A DNA stretch of 64,000 nucleotides from Arthrobacter sp. SLBN-122 (GTDB taxonomy: Bacteria; Actinomycetota; Actinomycetes; Actinomycetales; Micrococcaceae), in the NCBI RefSeq assembly GCF_006715165.1, contig NZ_VFMS01000001.1, positions 992,001-1,056,000 of the forward strand. The letters are read 5' to 3'. The position numbers were made by a program, and so were the translations under genes. Below the pieces are notes generated by a model. It searched no databases. It was not told where the DNA came from and saw only the letters and a list, made by a program, of their open reading frames with translations. Below, piece after piece: positions 17,808 to 26,748 of the stretch; within the stretch, counting starts at the first letter, position 1; the number at the start of each line of letters is the position of its first letter.

Positions 17808-18113
17808 ATGAGCCACCCCAAGGAAGAACCCGACGCAGGATTCATCATTCCGGACCCCTCAAAGATCCGGGAGGACGTTCCCGGCGACGCCGGCGACGAG
17901 GCCAATGTGATCCGCTTCAGCGAGGAGCAGGCCCTGATCGAGGAACAGGCGCACGGCATCCGCCCTGACACTTACAGCGTCCCCTCCGGCGGCCCCACCA
18001 TGGATGAGGCCCGCGGCAACATGGACCTTTCCGACCGCAGCGAAGGCGGCCGCGGCACGGGTCCCGAGGATGACAGCAGCGACGACGGCCTGCACGGCGG
18101 CGCCGAAAACTGA
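17808..18113 (+). CDS. Small acidic hypothetical protein
   Basis: 101 aa. The ATG follows AGGAAGGA. Strongly acidic and Gly/Ser/Asp-rich towards the C-terminus, with FIIPDPSKIRED near the start and the repeated phrase EEQALIEEQAHGIRPDTYSV in the middle. No signal peptide or membrane segment. The close spacing suggests co-expression with the HtrA-like protease. Not recognised. Confidence 0.6.
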   Translation: MSHPKEEPDAGFIIPDPSKIREDVPGDAGDEANVIRFSEEQALIEEQAHGIRPDTYSVPSGGPTMDEARGNMDLSDRSEGGRGTGPEDDSSDDGLHGGAEN

Positions 18114-18130
18114 CGCCTGACGAAGACAAG

Positions 18131-18169
18131 CAGCAGGGGTACCCCGATCCGACCGGGGCACCCCTGCTG
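18131..18169. terminator. Terminator between convergent genes
   Basis: 16-bp stem CAGCAGGGGTACCCCG with one mismatch and a 7-nt loop, 17 bases after the acidic-protein stop and followed by a T-containing run; the convergent VOC gene ends at 18201. Confidence 0.8.
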
Positions 18170-18200
18170 CTTCGTTTGGTCCTGCTGGCTGCCGGTGCGC

Positions 18201-18608
18201 CTAGACCTGGTACTCGAGCTTGCCGCCGAGGTTCTGGTGGACGCACAGGATGTTGTGCTCCGTATCCATGAACCAGGCGCACTTCTCCGACTCCGTGGTG
18301 CAGATATGGTTCTCCGTCCGCAGCGTGGGCAGGTCGTAGTCCTGGAACATCACTCCCCTGGCTTCCATGTCCCGGACAGTTGCCTCAATGTCCGAAACTT
18401 CAAAGCTCAAGGCCGTGTGCTCGGAATGCTTGCCGTCCGCCACCGGCATCAACTGCAGCATGGGGCCGCCGTCGGTACCGAGTAATTCACTGCCGTCCTC
18501 CGCCTTGCCGCGGTGCGGGAGTCCGAGCTTTTCGGTGTAGAAAGCGCGGGCGCGGGCTGCGTCATCGACAGGCAGGATGGTTGTGGCTGTGTTCATTTTA
18601 AGGGTCAT
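18201..18608 (-). CDS. VOC family protein (glyoxalase/bleomycin-resistance fold)
   Basis: 135 aa. The start is set by AGGAGG eight bases before ATG. The phrases ATTILPVDDAARARAFYTEKLGL and LSFEVSDIEATVRDMEARGV are the paired beta-alpha-beta-beta-beta modules of the vicinal oxygen chelate fold; FMDTEHNILCVHQN supplies late metal-type residues. Substrate unknown. It lies downstream of paaZ on the same strand, separated by a palindromic terminator-like element. Confidence 0.83.
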   Translation of the reverse strand: MTLKMNTATTILPVDDAARARAFYTEKLGLPHRGKAEDGSELLGTDGGPMLQLMPVADGKHSEHTALSFEVSDIEATVRDMEARGVMFQDYDLPTLRTENHICTTESEKCAWFMDTEHNILCVHQNLGGKLEYQV

Positions 18609-18675
18609 GTGGCCACCTCCTACGGGTTGAATCCTACGCCCGGGCTGCCGGAAAAGACCCTCCCCCAAACGCCCG

Positions 18676-18736
18676 GTTGCTCCATCACTTTTGGTCCCTA
18701 AACCGGCGTTTTAGGGACCAATAGTGATAGAGCAAC
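18676..18736. repeat. Palindromic element C (terminator-like), after paaZ
   Basis: Roughly 60-bp palindrome with TTGCTCC/GAGCAAC ends and an inner perfect pair GGTCCCTAAA. It starts 18 bases past the paaZ stop on the minus strand. The arms differ from elements A, B and D but stay self-complementary. Probable paaZ terminator. Confidence 0.65.
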
Positions 18737-18754
18737 TTGGGGTTTGGGAGCGGG

Positions 18755-20866
18755 CTACTTCTCCACGAGGGTCAGGACGTCGTAGGTGGCCACGATCTCG
18801 TCGTCCTGGTTGGTGAGCACGGCGTCCCAGGCCACCTCGCCGTATTCGTCGGTTTCCCGGGGAGTGATCTTCTTGGCAGTCAGGGTCACCCGGATGGAGT
18901 CCCCTGCGGCGACCGGCTTGGCGAAGCGGCAGTTCTCCAGCCCGTAGTTGGCCAGGACGGGACCCGGTGCCGGCTCCACGAACAGTCCGGCGCCCCACGC
19001 GAGCAGGAGGTAGCCGTGGGCCACGATGCCCGGGAAGAACGGGTTGGCTTCGGCGGCCTCCTGGTTGGTGTGGGCGTAGAACGTATCACCGGTGGAGTTG
19101 GCGAACGCGGTGACGTCCTCGAGGGTGACCTGGCGCAGGTCAGAGCGGACGGCATCGCCAATCCGCAGCGTCGCCAGTGACTTCCGGAACGGGTGCGTCC
19201 CCTCGGTCTCCACCGTGAAGTTCCGGTCAGCGCCGGTGTGCCACACGCCGGTGACGGCCGTGAGCATGTTGGGGGAACCTTGGATGGCGGTGCGCTGCAT
19301 GTGGTGCATGACGGACCGGATGCCGCCCAGTTCCTCGCCGCCGCCGGCGCGCCCCGGTCCGCCGTGCACCAGGTGAGGCACCGGTGATCCGTGCCCGGTC
19401 GACGAACGGGCGTCCTCGCGGTTGAGCATCAGGACGCGGCCGTGGTGGGCGGCGATACCGGTGACCAGTTCCCGGGCAACGTCCGGATCGTTGGTGCACA
19501 CGGAGGCCACCAGGGAGCCGCTGCCCCGGGCGGCGAGGCGGACGGCGTCGGCGATGTCCTTGTACCCGATCACGGACGAAACGGGGCCGAAAGCCTCCAG
19601 CGAGTGGACTTCCTCCGCTTCGGGGTCCTGCCAATTCAACAGGACCGGTGCCATGAATGCGCCGCCTTCCACCACGCCGGTGGTCCCGTCGGCGGAGGTG
19701 ACCGACGGCGAATCGAGCGTTCCGTACGCAAGCTCGCCGCCGGCGTCGAGCATGGACTGCACGGCTGCGCGCACGTCGTTGAGCTGCTCGACGGAGGCGA
19801 GCGCACCCATGGTGACGCCGTCGGCGCGGGGGTCGCCGAGGACTATCCGCTCGGTGATGCGCCTGCCGATGGCGGCGGACACTGCCGGGACCAGTTCCTG
19901 CGGCACGATGGCACGGCGGATAGCGGTGCACTTCTGCCCTGCCTTGGCCGTCATTTCGGTGACCACGGACTTGACGAATGCGTCGAATTCCGGGGTGCCC
20001 TCCACAGCATCCGGGCCCAGGATCGCGGCGTTGAGGGAGTCTGTTTCGGAGGTGAAACGGACGCCGCCCTGGACCACGTTGGGGTGGGACTTCAAGGACA
20101 ATGCGGTGGAGGCGGATCCGGTGAAGGCCACCAGGTCGCGGTAGTCCAGGACGTCCAGCAGCCCGCGGACCGAACCGGAGACCAGCTGCAGCGAGCCCTT
20201 GGGCAAGATGTTCGATTCCACGATGGCCTTGACCACTGCGGCAGCCACATAGCCGGTTGGGGTGGCAGGCTTGACGATGGTGGGCACGCCGGCGATGAAG
20301 GCGGGCGCGAACTTCTCCAGCATGCCCCACACCGGGAAGTTGAACGCGTTGATCTGCACGGCAACGCCCGGGATGCGCGTGTAGATGTGTTCGCCAGCGA
20401 AGGAGCCGTCCTTGGACAGCACTTCCATGGGTCCATCCACCACCACCTGGGAGTTGGGCAGTTCTCGCCGGCCCTTGGAGCCGAACGTGAAGAGGACGCC
20501 GATGCCGCCATCGATGTCGATCATGGAGTCCACCTTGGTGGCGCCGGTCTGGGCCGAGAAGGCGTAGAAGTGCTCGCGCCGGGCGTTCAGGTACTGCGCC
20601 AGTTCCTTGAGCTTGAGGGCCCGCTGGTGGAAGGTCAGCTTGCCCAGTTCGGCCTGGCCCGTGGTGCGCCCGTAGTTCACGACGGCGCCCAGGTCCAGCC
20701 CCTCCGTGCTCACCTTCGCCAGGACTTCCCCGGTGCTCGCATCACGGACAGGGACCGCGGAAGCCGACGAGCCGGCGTCGGGCGTCCACCATGCATCCAT
20801 GATGAAGCTGGGCACTGTCTCCACGGTGTCGACCGTGGCCTGGGGAGCTGTGGCTGTGGTGGTCAT
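18755..20866 (-). CDS. paaZ: Bifunctional oxepin-CoA hydrolase / 3-oxo-5,6-dehydrosuberyl-CoA semialdehyde dehydrogenase
   Basis: 703 aa. The N-terminal aldehyde dehydrogenase domain (about 1-530) has Glu274 (FTSETDS) and Cys313 (AGQKCTAIRRAI). The C-terminal MaoC hydratase domain (about 560-703) has the Asp/His motif GDTFYAHTN and the phrase FFPGIVAHGYLLLAWGAG. This is the PaaZ architecture that opens the oxepin-CoA ring and oxidises the resulting aldehyde. The start MTTTATAPQ follows AAGGAC; 84 open bases upstream lack a ribosome site. A PaaR-like operator lies 46 bases before the start. The ring oxygenase genes paaABCDE are not in this window. Confidence 0.94.
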   Translation of the reverse strand: MTTTATAPQATVDTVETVPSFIMDAWWTPDAGSSASAVPVRDASTGEVLAKVSTEGLDLGAVVNYGRTTGQAELGKLTFHQRALKLKELAQYLNARREHFYAFSAQTGATKVDSMIDIDGGIGVLFTFGSKGRRELPNSQVVVDGPMEVLSKDGSFAGEHIYTRIPGVAVQINAFNFPVWGMLEKFAPAFIAGVPTIVKPATPTGYVAAAVVKAIVESNILPKGSLQLVSGSVRGLLDVLDYRDLVAFTGSASTALSLKSHPNVVQGGVRFTSETDSLNAAILGPDAVEGTPEFDAFVKSVVTEMTAKAGQKCTAIRRAIVPQELVPAVSAAIGRRITERIVLGDPRADGVTMGALASVEQLNDVRAAVQSMLDAGGELAYGTLDSPSVTSADGTTGVVEGGAFMAPVLLNWQDPEAEEVHSLEAFGPVSSVIGYKDIADAVRLAARGSGSLVASVCTNDPDVARELVTGIAAHHGRVLMLNREDARSSTGHGSPVPHLVHGGPGRAGGGEELGGIRSVMHHMQRTAIQGSPNMLTAVTGVWHTGADRNFTVETEGTHPFRKSLATLRIGDAVRSDLRQVTLEDVTAFANSTGDTFYAHTNQEAAEANPFFPGIVAHGYLLLAWGAGLFVEPAPGPVLANYGLENCRFAKPVAAGDSIRVTLTAKKITPRETDEYGEVAWDAVLTNQDDEIVATYDVLTLVEK

Positions 20867-20911
20867 CGTTGACGGTCCTTCCAACAAGGGGGCAGGCAAA
20901 CAGGGCAGGTC

Positions 20912-20935
20912 ATTACTGACCGTCCGTTCGGTAAT
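20912..20935. promoter_or_regulatory. PaaR-like operator between paaZ and the divergent thioesterase
   Basis: 24-bp palindromic site with outer ATTAC/GTAAT and inner CCG..CGTTCG, placed between two divergent starts (46 bases from paaZ, 75 from the thioesterase). It could control both. Confidence 0.68.
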
Positions 20936-21010
20936 ATATTCACCATACATGAAGTGCCGTGCTGCACACTAGAAGGCCAGGATCGAATTCGACCACCCAA
21001 AGGAGAACGT

Positions 21011-21454
21011 ATGAGCACCCCATCCCCCATGGAAGCTGCGGACCATCAGCCTTCCGCGCATGAACTGTGGAAGATCACGCTCGGCGAACTGGACGAGAAA
21101 ATGGGCGTGAAGATCCTGGAGGAGTCCGTGGACCGCGTGGTGGCCACCATGCCGGTGGAGGGCAACCGGCAATCGTTCGGACTGCTGCACGGCGGCGCCT
21201 CCCTTGCCGTGGGTGAGGCCGTCGGGTCCTGGGCCGCCGTCATCCACGCCAGCACCATGGGCAAGACGGCGGTGGGAGTGGACGTTTCCGCCACCCACCA
21301 CCGCTCCGCCCGGGAGGGCCAGATCACCATCACGGCCACCCCCATCCACCTTGGCGGGACCCTGACCACGCACGAGGTGCTGATCACCAACGAGGCGGGC
21401 CAGCGGCTCTGCACCCTGCGCATCACCAACCTGCTGATGAAGCGGAAACACTGA
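21011..21454 (+). CDS. Hotdog-fold thioesterase (PaaI/YbgC-like)
   Basis: 147 aa. The ATG follows AGGAGA. The phrase SFGLLHGGASLAVGEAVGSWAA contains the HGG loop and acidic residue of PaaI-type (ComA/YdiI) acyl-CoA thioesterases, with GVDVSATHHRSAREGQIT as the second conserved block. Divergent from paaZ across a shared operator, so it may act in phenylacetate catabolism as a second CoA-releasing enzyme; 1,4-dihydroxynaphthoyl-CoA hydrolysis for menaquinone synthesis is an alternative, given menB/E/A in the window. Confidence 0.85.
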   Translation: MSTPSPMEAADHQPSAHELWKITLGELDEKMGVKILEESVDRVVATMPVEGNRQSFGLLHGGASLAVGEAVGSWAAVIHASTMGKTAVGVDVSATHHRSAREGQITITATPIHLGGTLTTHEVLITNEAGQRLCTLRITNLLMKRKH

Positions 21455-21557
21455 CACCAAAAATCCGGGTACTGCATCCAAACGTGATGTTCCGGCGGTA
21501 GTAAGCGCGTAAGCATGAAACAGTCCGGTCCCCCGGGCATCCTTCAAGGAGTTCGAA

Positions 21558-22265
21558 ATGCGCAAAATAACCGTCGCCGCCGGAGCACTTTCACTTGCCG
21601 CGTCACTGGCCTTCGCTGCCCCCGCGCAGGCGGACAGCCGACATCATGATGACCACCCCGCCCTTCTGTCCGTCCTGCATGGCGTGCCCGGCCTCACCGT
21701 GGATGTGTGGGTGAACGGCGACCTCACCCTGGACAACTTCACGCCCGGCACTTTGGCCGGGCCGCTGGAACTGGCGGCCGGGGACTACCAGATCGCCATC
21801 ACGGGGGCGGATGCCACCAGCGCGGAGGACCCGGTGATCGGACCGGTGCACGTTGAACTCGACGAGGGCGGCAACTACACCGCAGTGGCGCATCTTGACG
21901 CCGAAGGCACCCCCACCGCGTCGCTCTTCACCAACGACACCAAGGCGCCCCGGAATGAGAAGAAGGGCAAGCTGACGGTCCGGCACGTAGCCGCTGCTCC
22001 CGCCGTCGACGTCCTGGCCGGCGGCTCCGCAGTGATCGAGGGACTCAGCAACCCGGACGAGGCAATCCTGAAGCTCAGGGCCGGCACCATCTCAGCGTCC
22101 GTCGCCGCAGCAGGGACCACCGACCCCGTGATCGGGCCTGCGGACATCACGGTCGAAGGCGGGAAGAACACCATCGTCTACGCGTGGGGAAGCCTGGCCG
22201 ACGGCACCCTGGACGTCGCCGTCCAGGTGGTTGACGGCAGGGACAGGTGCGACGACGACCACTGA
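21558..22265 (+). CDS. Secreted DUF4397 protein with two repeats
   Basis: 235 aa. A typical signal peptide (MRKITVAAGALSLAASLAFA, cleavage after AQA) is followed by two DUF4397 beta-domains, starting at LLSVLHGVPGLTVDVWVNG and KLTVRHVAAAPAVDVLAGG. Each contains a DPVIGP phrase. No membrane anchor or sortase motif; presumably exported and loosely wall-associated. Function unknown. The ATG follows AAGGAG. Upstream, TAGTAAGC and GTAAGC are directly repeated (21498-21517). Confidence 0.82.
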   Translation: MRKITVAAGALSLAASLAFAAPAQADSRHHDDHPALLSVLHGVPGLTVDVWVNGDLTLDNFTPGTLAGPLELAAGDYQIAITGADATSAEDPVIGPVHVELDEGGNYTAVAHLDAEGTPTASLFTNDTKAPRNEKKGKLTVRHVAAAPAVDVLAGGSAVIEGLSNPDEAILKLRAGTISASVAAAGTTDPVIGPADITVEGGKNTIVYAWGSLADGTLDVAVQVVDGRDRCDDDH

Positions 22266-22303
22266 CCGGCGTCCTGCCTGCGGCCACGAATGAGCGCCAC
22301 CCG

Positions 22304-22333
22304 GGGCGGGGCTGCCAGATGGCGGCCCCGCCC
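22304..22333. terminator. Terminator between the DUF4397 gene and the protease gene
   Basis: 13-bp stem GGGCGGGGCTGCC with one G-T pair and an AGAT loop, between convergent genes; no long T tract. Confidence 0.7.
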
Positions 22334-22340
22334 TCGACGG

Positions 22341-24953
22341 TTACCCGGCAGACCGCCGGCTCCGGCGGCGGACAAGCACCATCAGCAGGACCCCGACGGC
22401 GAGCGCGGCGGCAGCGGCAATCGCCGCGGTGACCAGTCCCCCGGCCCCCGTGGCGGCAAGAGTCCCGTCCGTGATGTTCCCGGCGGGAAGCACGGACGGA
22501 GCGGCGTCGATGATGAAACTGAGCTGGGCCGGGGCGGAAGCCACACCGTCCACCGCCTGCGTCACCGCCAGGACATGGGTCCCCGCTGCCGGCGCGGCGG
22601 GGAACGGAACCTGCCAGGTTCCCCCGTCTACCAGCACCAACGGCGCAAGGACCAGGCCCATGGAACGGGATCCCTGTGCGGCGCCGGCCGGCGCGGAGGA
22701 GAGCGGCTTCCCGTCGAGGGACACCGTCACATCAGCGCCGGTCAGCCCGGTACCCGCGATCGCTCCCGGCAGCGCGTCATGTTGAAGGTGCTGTCCGTCG
22801 GAAAGGCTGCTTACGGCCGGCGGCGGCGGCATGACGGCGAAGGCTGCCGTGGCGGCGGGGCTGTCCGGCAGGCCGGGGTAGGACTGCACTGCCGTGACGT
22901 TCACCTTGCCGTAAGGAGCCGGAGCCTGCAGCGGAATCAACCAGCGCCCGTCATCCCCCACCAGCGCAGAGCCTGCGACGTCGCCGGAGAGCGTCACCGT
23001 GGCGCGCGGTGTCCCCGTGCCTTCCACGGCATCCAAGCTGGTCAGCGGCTGGCTGGCCGGCGTGGTGATGACCGGCGCGGGAAGGAACGATGGCGCGATG
23101 AGCAGGCTCACTGTGGCCGGACCGGAACCGCTGAATCCGTTCACGGTTTCGGCGGTAAAGGTGAACGGGCCGGGCGCCTCCGGCGCAGTGAACGACCAGT
23201 TGCCCGCGGCGTCCAAGGGAACATCGAACGGCGGCCGGCCAGCAAAGGTGATGCGGACCTTTGATCCCGCGGCGACGGCGGAGGCGGGGGCGGCCGGGAC
23301 CTGGCCCGTGATGCTGGTACCGGCTTTGACCGTACTGTCCGCAGTGGTCACGAGCCCGGGCTTGTTGAGGAAGAGTTCCAGCTGGTAGCCGGGAAGCACC
23401 TTGAGCGAGTCCTCCAGGGTGGCTGCCACGGCAATGTTCAGGACCCCGTCCGAGTCGCCGGCGGAATGGGTACCCACTGCGAAGTTCCCACTGATCCAAG
23501 GGCCGCCGGAGTCGCCGCCGCTGGACTGCACGTCGTAGGAGAGGAACCCGTTGAACGCGCGGATGTCGTTAGCGTTGGCGGGGTAGTTGGGGCCGCCAAC
23601 CAGGAAGATCCCCACTGCACTGATATGGCCGCAGGACCACCCCGTCCTCCATCCGGAACGGCAGACGGGCATGCCGGGCACCGGGGACGCGGTGCCGATG
23701 ATCTTGACGTCCGGGCCCGGCTGGGACGGGTCTCCGTGGGTGCTGGTGGCCGGAAGCGGATCCAGGCCCTGCGGGATGGTTCCAATGACGGCGATGTCAG
23801 TTCCCACATTGCCCGGATCGGCGACCGCTGTGTAGTCGGAGCCCGTGGGGGTGTTTGGGTCGAGCACCGGGGAGTTTCCAGGGCCGCCGAACTGGCTGAA
23901 CTGGAAGCTGCCCAGGCGGCCCGCGGGCGCTCCGCCGAGCAGCAGGTCAGCCGTTTTAGCAGTGCCGTCTTCCGCGCAGTGCCCGGCGGTCAGGACAGTG
24001 GGCAGTCCCGCCGGGTCAAAGGCAGAGAAGCCTGTCGAACAGGTAAACCCGGTGTCGGACAGGTACCCGACCCCGCCGGGGACGTCCGTTTCCGGTTTGA
24101 GGGGGGCAGCGCCATCGAGCACGACGTTGGCGTACTTCGAGACGAATTCCGCTGGCGAGATCTTGCCAGGCACTGCGTCAGTGGACGGCGTGCCGGGTTG
24201 GTTGGAGGCAGTTCCGGGAGCACCGTCCTGGATTGACTGCGCGGATGCGACGCCGCCGGTCCGGATCACGAAGCTGCCGCCGGAGGTGACCACCGCCTGC
24301 AGCCCGGCCGTACCCACCTCTCGAACGTAGGCTTGGAAGAGCTGCTCCGTGCTGGCCGCCACCTGCGGGCCGGGTGCCGGAGCGGCGGGCTCTGCGGAGG
24401 GTGTCTGTTGGGGAGCGGACGACGGCGGTGGACTGGCTGGCGTGCCGGCAGGTTCAGTTGCCGGCGGCGTGGGATTCGGAGCGGGAACGGCCGGCTCTTC
24501 AAGAGAGATACCGGGAACGGTTGCAGCCAATTTTCCGACCGCCGACTCCAGTTCGGCTCCACCGCCGGTCACACTTATCTTGTTGTCCTGGAGCCTGATG
24601 CCGGCATAGCCGGGGATGGTGCGCAGCTGTTCCGCCGCAGCCGCTGCCCGGCTGCCCAGCTCCCCCGCCGCGGCGAACTGCTCCGGCGTGAGGCCCAGGT
24701 CCCGGAGTATGGCGGCGTCAAGGTCCGCCTGGGGGAGACTGTGGTTCCCGATCGGGCCGGCGGCACTGTCCCCGGCGGCGGTGCTGGCGGGACCTGGCGA
24801 AGAAGTGGCGGCGGGTTGGTTTTCGGAGCTCCCGCCCGGGTCCGTGAAGGCCCACCCAGGGGCGGCCCCGAACGCCGAGGCAGCCACTATTCCTGCGGCC
24901 GCCCCCAATGCCAGGCTGCGCTTTCCGTGCCTGGATGCTGTGGCTGTTGTCAT
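22341..24953 (-). CDS. Large secreted S1 (streptogrisin-like) serine protease with Ig-like domains and LAATG sortase signal
   Basis: 870 aa. Signal peptide (about 1-35), a propeptide-like region with Pro/Ala linkers, then a chymotrypsin-fold domain with His325 (TAGHCA), Asp386 (GTDIAVI) and Ser482 (GGDSGGPW). Four cysteines (about 305/326 and 431/441) could form two disulfides. From about 530 come beta-rich Ig-like segments (SGPATVSLLIAPS, GTPRATVTLSGDVAGS, GTGLTGADVTVSLDGK). The C-terminus is TLAATG, a hydrophobic helix and RRRSRR, i.e. a wall-sorting signal of the LAxTG type used by class E sortases. The start follows AAGGAACC and overlaps the upstream phosphatase stop (ATGA). Confidence 0.85.
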   Translation of the reverse strand: MTTATASRHGKRSLALGAAAGIVAASAFGAAPGWAFTDPGGSSENQPAATSSPGPASTAAGDSAAGPIGNHSLPQADLDAAILRDLGLTPEQFAAAGELGSRAAAAAEQLRTIPGYAGIRLQDNKISVTGGGAELESAVGKLAATVPGISLEEPAVPAPNPTPPATEPAGTPASPPPSSAPQQTPSAEPAAPAPGPQVAASTEQLFQAYVREVGTAGLQAVVTSGGSFVIRTGGVASAQSIQDGAPGTASNQPGTPSTDAVPGKISPAEFVSKYANVVLDGAAPLKPETDVPGGVGYLSDTGFTCSTGFSAFDPAGLPTVLTAGHCAEDGTAKTADLLLGGAPAGRLGSFQFSQFGGPGNSPVLDPNTPTGSDYTAVADPGNVGTDIAVIGTIPQGLDPLPATSTHGDPSQPGPDVKIIGTASPVPGMPVCRSGWRTGWSCGHISAVGIFLVGGPNYPANANDIRAFNGFLSYDVQSSGGDSGGPWISGNFAVGTHSAGDSDGVLNIAVAATLEDSLKVLPGYQLELFLNKPGLVTTADSTVKAGTSITGQVPAAPASAVAAGSKVRITFAGRPPFDVPLDAAGNWSFTAPEAPGPFTFTAETVNGFSGSGPATVSLLIAPSFLPAPVITTPASQPLTSLDAVEGTGTPRATVTLSGDVAGSALVGDDGRWLIPLQAPAPYGKVNVTAVQSYPGLPDSPAATAAFAVMPPPPAVSSLSDGQHLQHDALPGAIAGTGLTGADVTVSLDGKPLSSAPAGAAQGSRSMGLVLAPLVLVDGGTWQVPFPAAPAAGTHVLAVTQAVDGVASAPAQLSFIIDAAPSVLPAGNITDGTLAATGAGGLVTAAIAAAAALAVGVLLMVLVRRRSRRSAG

Positions 24954-25657
24954 CGTGGTTCCTTCGCGTAGGCAGCTCCGGACAGCACCAGGACAGCGTC
25001 CAGTTCCGAAGCGCTGAGTCCATTTGCCAGCAGGTAATTCCGGGTGTCCAGGCCGCGGACAAACGCGACCACCGCGAGCCCGCGCTGCTCCAGCAGCGGC
25101 GCAAGTTCCGGCTCAGTCAGGTACCGCTCTCGGCTGTGGGGCGGCCCGTGGGTGCGGTAGCGCTCATTGATGCCGCGGGCTGCCCGCCGGTAGCCCGCGG
25201 CGATAGCCTCGTCGGAGTCGCCAGCCAGGTCCTGGACCATGGCGGCGACAAGTCCGCTGCGGTCACGGCCGGCGGCACAGTGCAGCAGGACCTTCCCGCT
25301 GGGCGCGGCCAGGGCGATGCTCCGGAAGACACCCACCAGCTTCTCCGGAAAGAGCCGGGCATTTTCGGCGTAGTGGGCGGGATCGTTCAGGTAAGGGCCG
25401 GTGACGGCGGTGAAGCGTGGATCATCGGGCTCCTCCGTGGGCGCCTGCACCACGTCGATACCTGCCCAGGCCGCGGCCGGCACCACGGGATCGTTGTCCC
25501 GGCGCCGCCCCTCCGCAGCGTTACGAAGGTCCACGACGGTGCGGACGCCGTCGTCGAACACCTGCTTCCAGCCTGCTTCAGTCAGCCACTCACGCCGGCC
25601 CATCCGGTAGATGCCCCCCGAAACGTGCCATGCGTTGACAGCTCCATCCCAGTCCAT
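24950..25657 (-). CDS. Tyrosine-protein phosphatase (PTP-like, CX5R)
   Basis: 235 aa. The active-site loop HCAAGRDRSG gives Cys127 and Arg133, the signature of PTP/Siw14-like bacterial phosphatases (MptpB relatives). The N-terminus MDWDGAVNAWHVSGGIYR fits the family start; a GTG 39 bases upstream is possible. DLRNAAEGRRRDND is the usual block before the loop. Its stop overlaps the start of the large secreted protease, so the two are translationally coupled. Substrate unknown; no signal peptide. Confidence 0.84.
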   Translation of the reverse strand: MDWDGAVNAWHVSGGIYRMGRREWLTEAGWKQVFDDGVRTVVDLRNAAEGRRRDNDPVVPAAAWAGIDVVQAPTEEPDDPRFTAVTGPYLNDPAHYAENARLFPEKLVGVFRSIALAAPSGKVLLHCAAGRDRSGLVAAMVQDLAGDSDEAIAAGYRRAARGINERYRTHGPPHSRERYLTEPELAPLLEQRGLAVVAFVRGLDTRNYLLANGLSASELDAVLVLSGAAYAKEPR

Positions 25658-25825
25658 GGGCCTGCCAAGTTTGTTCACCCGGACAGCTAACCACACGCTC
25701 CGGAATGCCGCACGTCACAAAAGCAGGTACCAAAAAGGGTACAAAGACCTCACGGCCAACACCGACTGGGCAATACTGTTGCGACTCCAGCTACTTCATG
25801 TGACTCATGTTCAAAGGGGAACTCA

Positions 25826-26734
25826 ATGGGAAATACTTCATTACGACGCCGGCTCCCGGCTTTCGCGACCGGTCTCGCCAGCCTGGTAATGGCGTCGGGC
25901 ATCGCGGCCATTCCAGCCGAAGCGGCCTCACCCAAGGTCGATTACGTCGCCTTGGGTGATTCCTATACCGCCGGCACGGGTGCAGGACCTTTCGACTTCG
26001 GCTACCCCTGTGATCGGACTCCCGGCGGTTATGTGGACGCCGTGGGAAAGACGGGGCGGGTTAACCTCCTAGACAACGCTGCCTGTCATGGCGCCTTCTT
26101 GACCCTTGACCCTTTAAGCCCCGTTCTGCACGACCTCAGAATCCCCAACGTTGAGCAGCAGATCAGCTCCCTCGCAGGTTCGTCCCTGACACCTGAAAGC
26201 GAACTGGTGAGCATTACCGCGGGCGCCAACGATGTGGGAGTGACCGGCGTCCTGCTGACCTGTCTGACTCAGCCTGCCCAAGACTGTACGGCCGCGATCC
26301 AGGCATCCGCCGCCTTGGTTCCCAGCATGCAGACACACTTTATGAGCGTTCTCCACCAGATTCATACTGCAGCACCGAACGCAAGAATTGCGGTCCTCGG
26401 CTACCCAAGGCTTTTCAACCCAACAACTCCATTCGGCCAGGCAGACCCCTCGCTGCTCTACTCCATCAACACGGCTGTGGATGGCTTGAATACTGCCATC
26501 GAAGGTGCGGTGGCAGCCTCCGGAACCGGCGCTGTATTCATCAATGTCAGCGGTGGCTTTGTGGGACATGAGGTCAATTCCGCAGACTCATGGATCTTCT
26601 TCAGCCCTCCCACGGTTAGCCCATCCGGGCCGGTTTTCGACCCAAGGAACTTCCACCCGAACAAGGAAGGGCACCGGGCATACGCCTCGGCTCTCCTGGA
26701 GGCTGTCAAACCTTCCCAGCTGGTCACCCGCTAG
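25826..26734 (+). CDS. Secreted SGNH/GDSL hydrolase
   Basis: 302 aa. N-terminal signal peptide to about residue 33 (ending AEA). Catalytic blocks: VALGDSYTAGTGAG with Ser46, a SITAGANDVG block, and NFHPNKEGHRAYA with the catalytic His. This resembles secreted actinobacterial lipases/esterases of the SGNH superfamily (Streptomyces GDSL lipase type), which usually carry three disulfides; cysteines at CDRTPGG, NAACHG, LLTCLTQPAQDC fit. The ribosome site is AAAGGGGA. Its base composition looks a little less GC-rich than its neighbours, which may hint at later acquisition. Confidence 0.86.
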   Translation: MGNTSLRRRLPAFATGLASLVMASGIAAIPAEAASPKVDYVALGDSYTAGTGAGPFDFGYPCDRTPGGYVDAVGKTGRVNLLDNAACHGAFLTLDPLSPVLHDLRIPNVEQQISSLAGSSLTPESELVSITAGANDVGVTGVLLTCLTQPAQDCTAAIQASAALVPSMQTHFMSVLHQIHTAAPNARIAVLGYPRLFNPTTPFGQADPSLLYSINTAVDGLNTAIEGAVAASGTGAVFINVSGGFVGHEVNSADSWIFFSPPTVSPSGPVFDPRNFHPNKEGHRAYASALLEAVKPSQLVTR

Positions 26735-26748
26735 TTCACGGCAACCCG

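Noticed and set aside
25697..25825. GGTAC repeats upstream of the SGNH hydrolase as an operator
   Set aside because: GGTACC and GGGTAC occur once each without symmetrical flanks, so no site can be supported.
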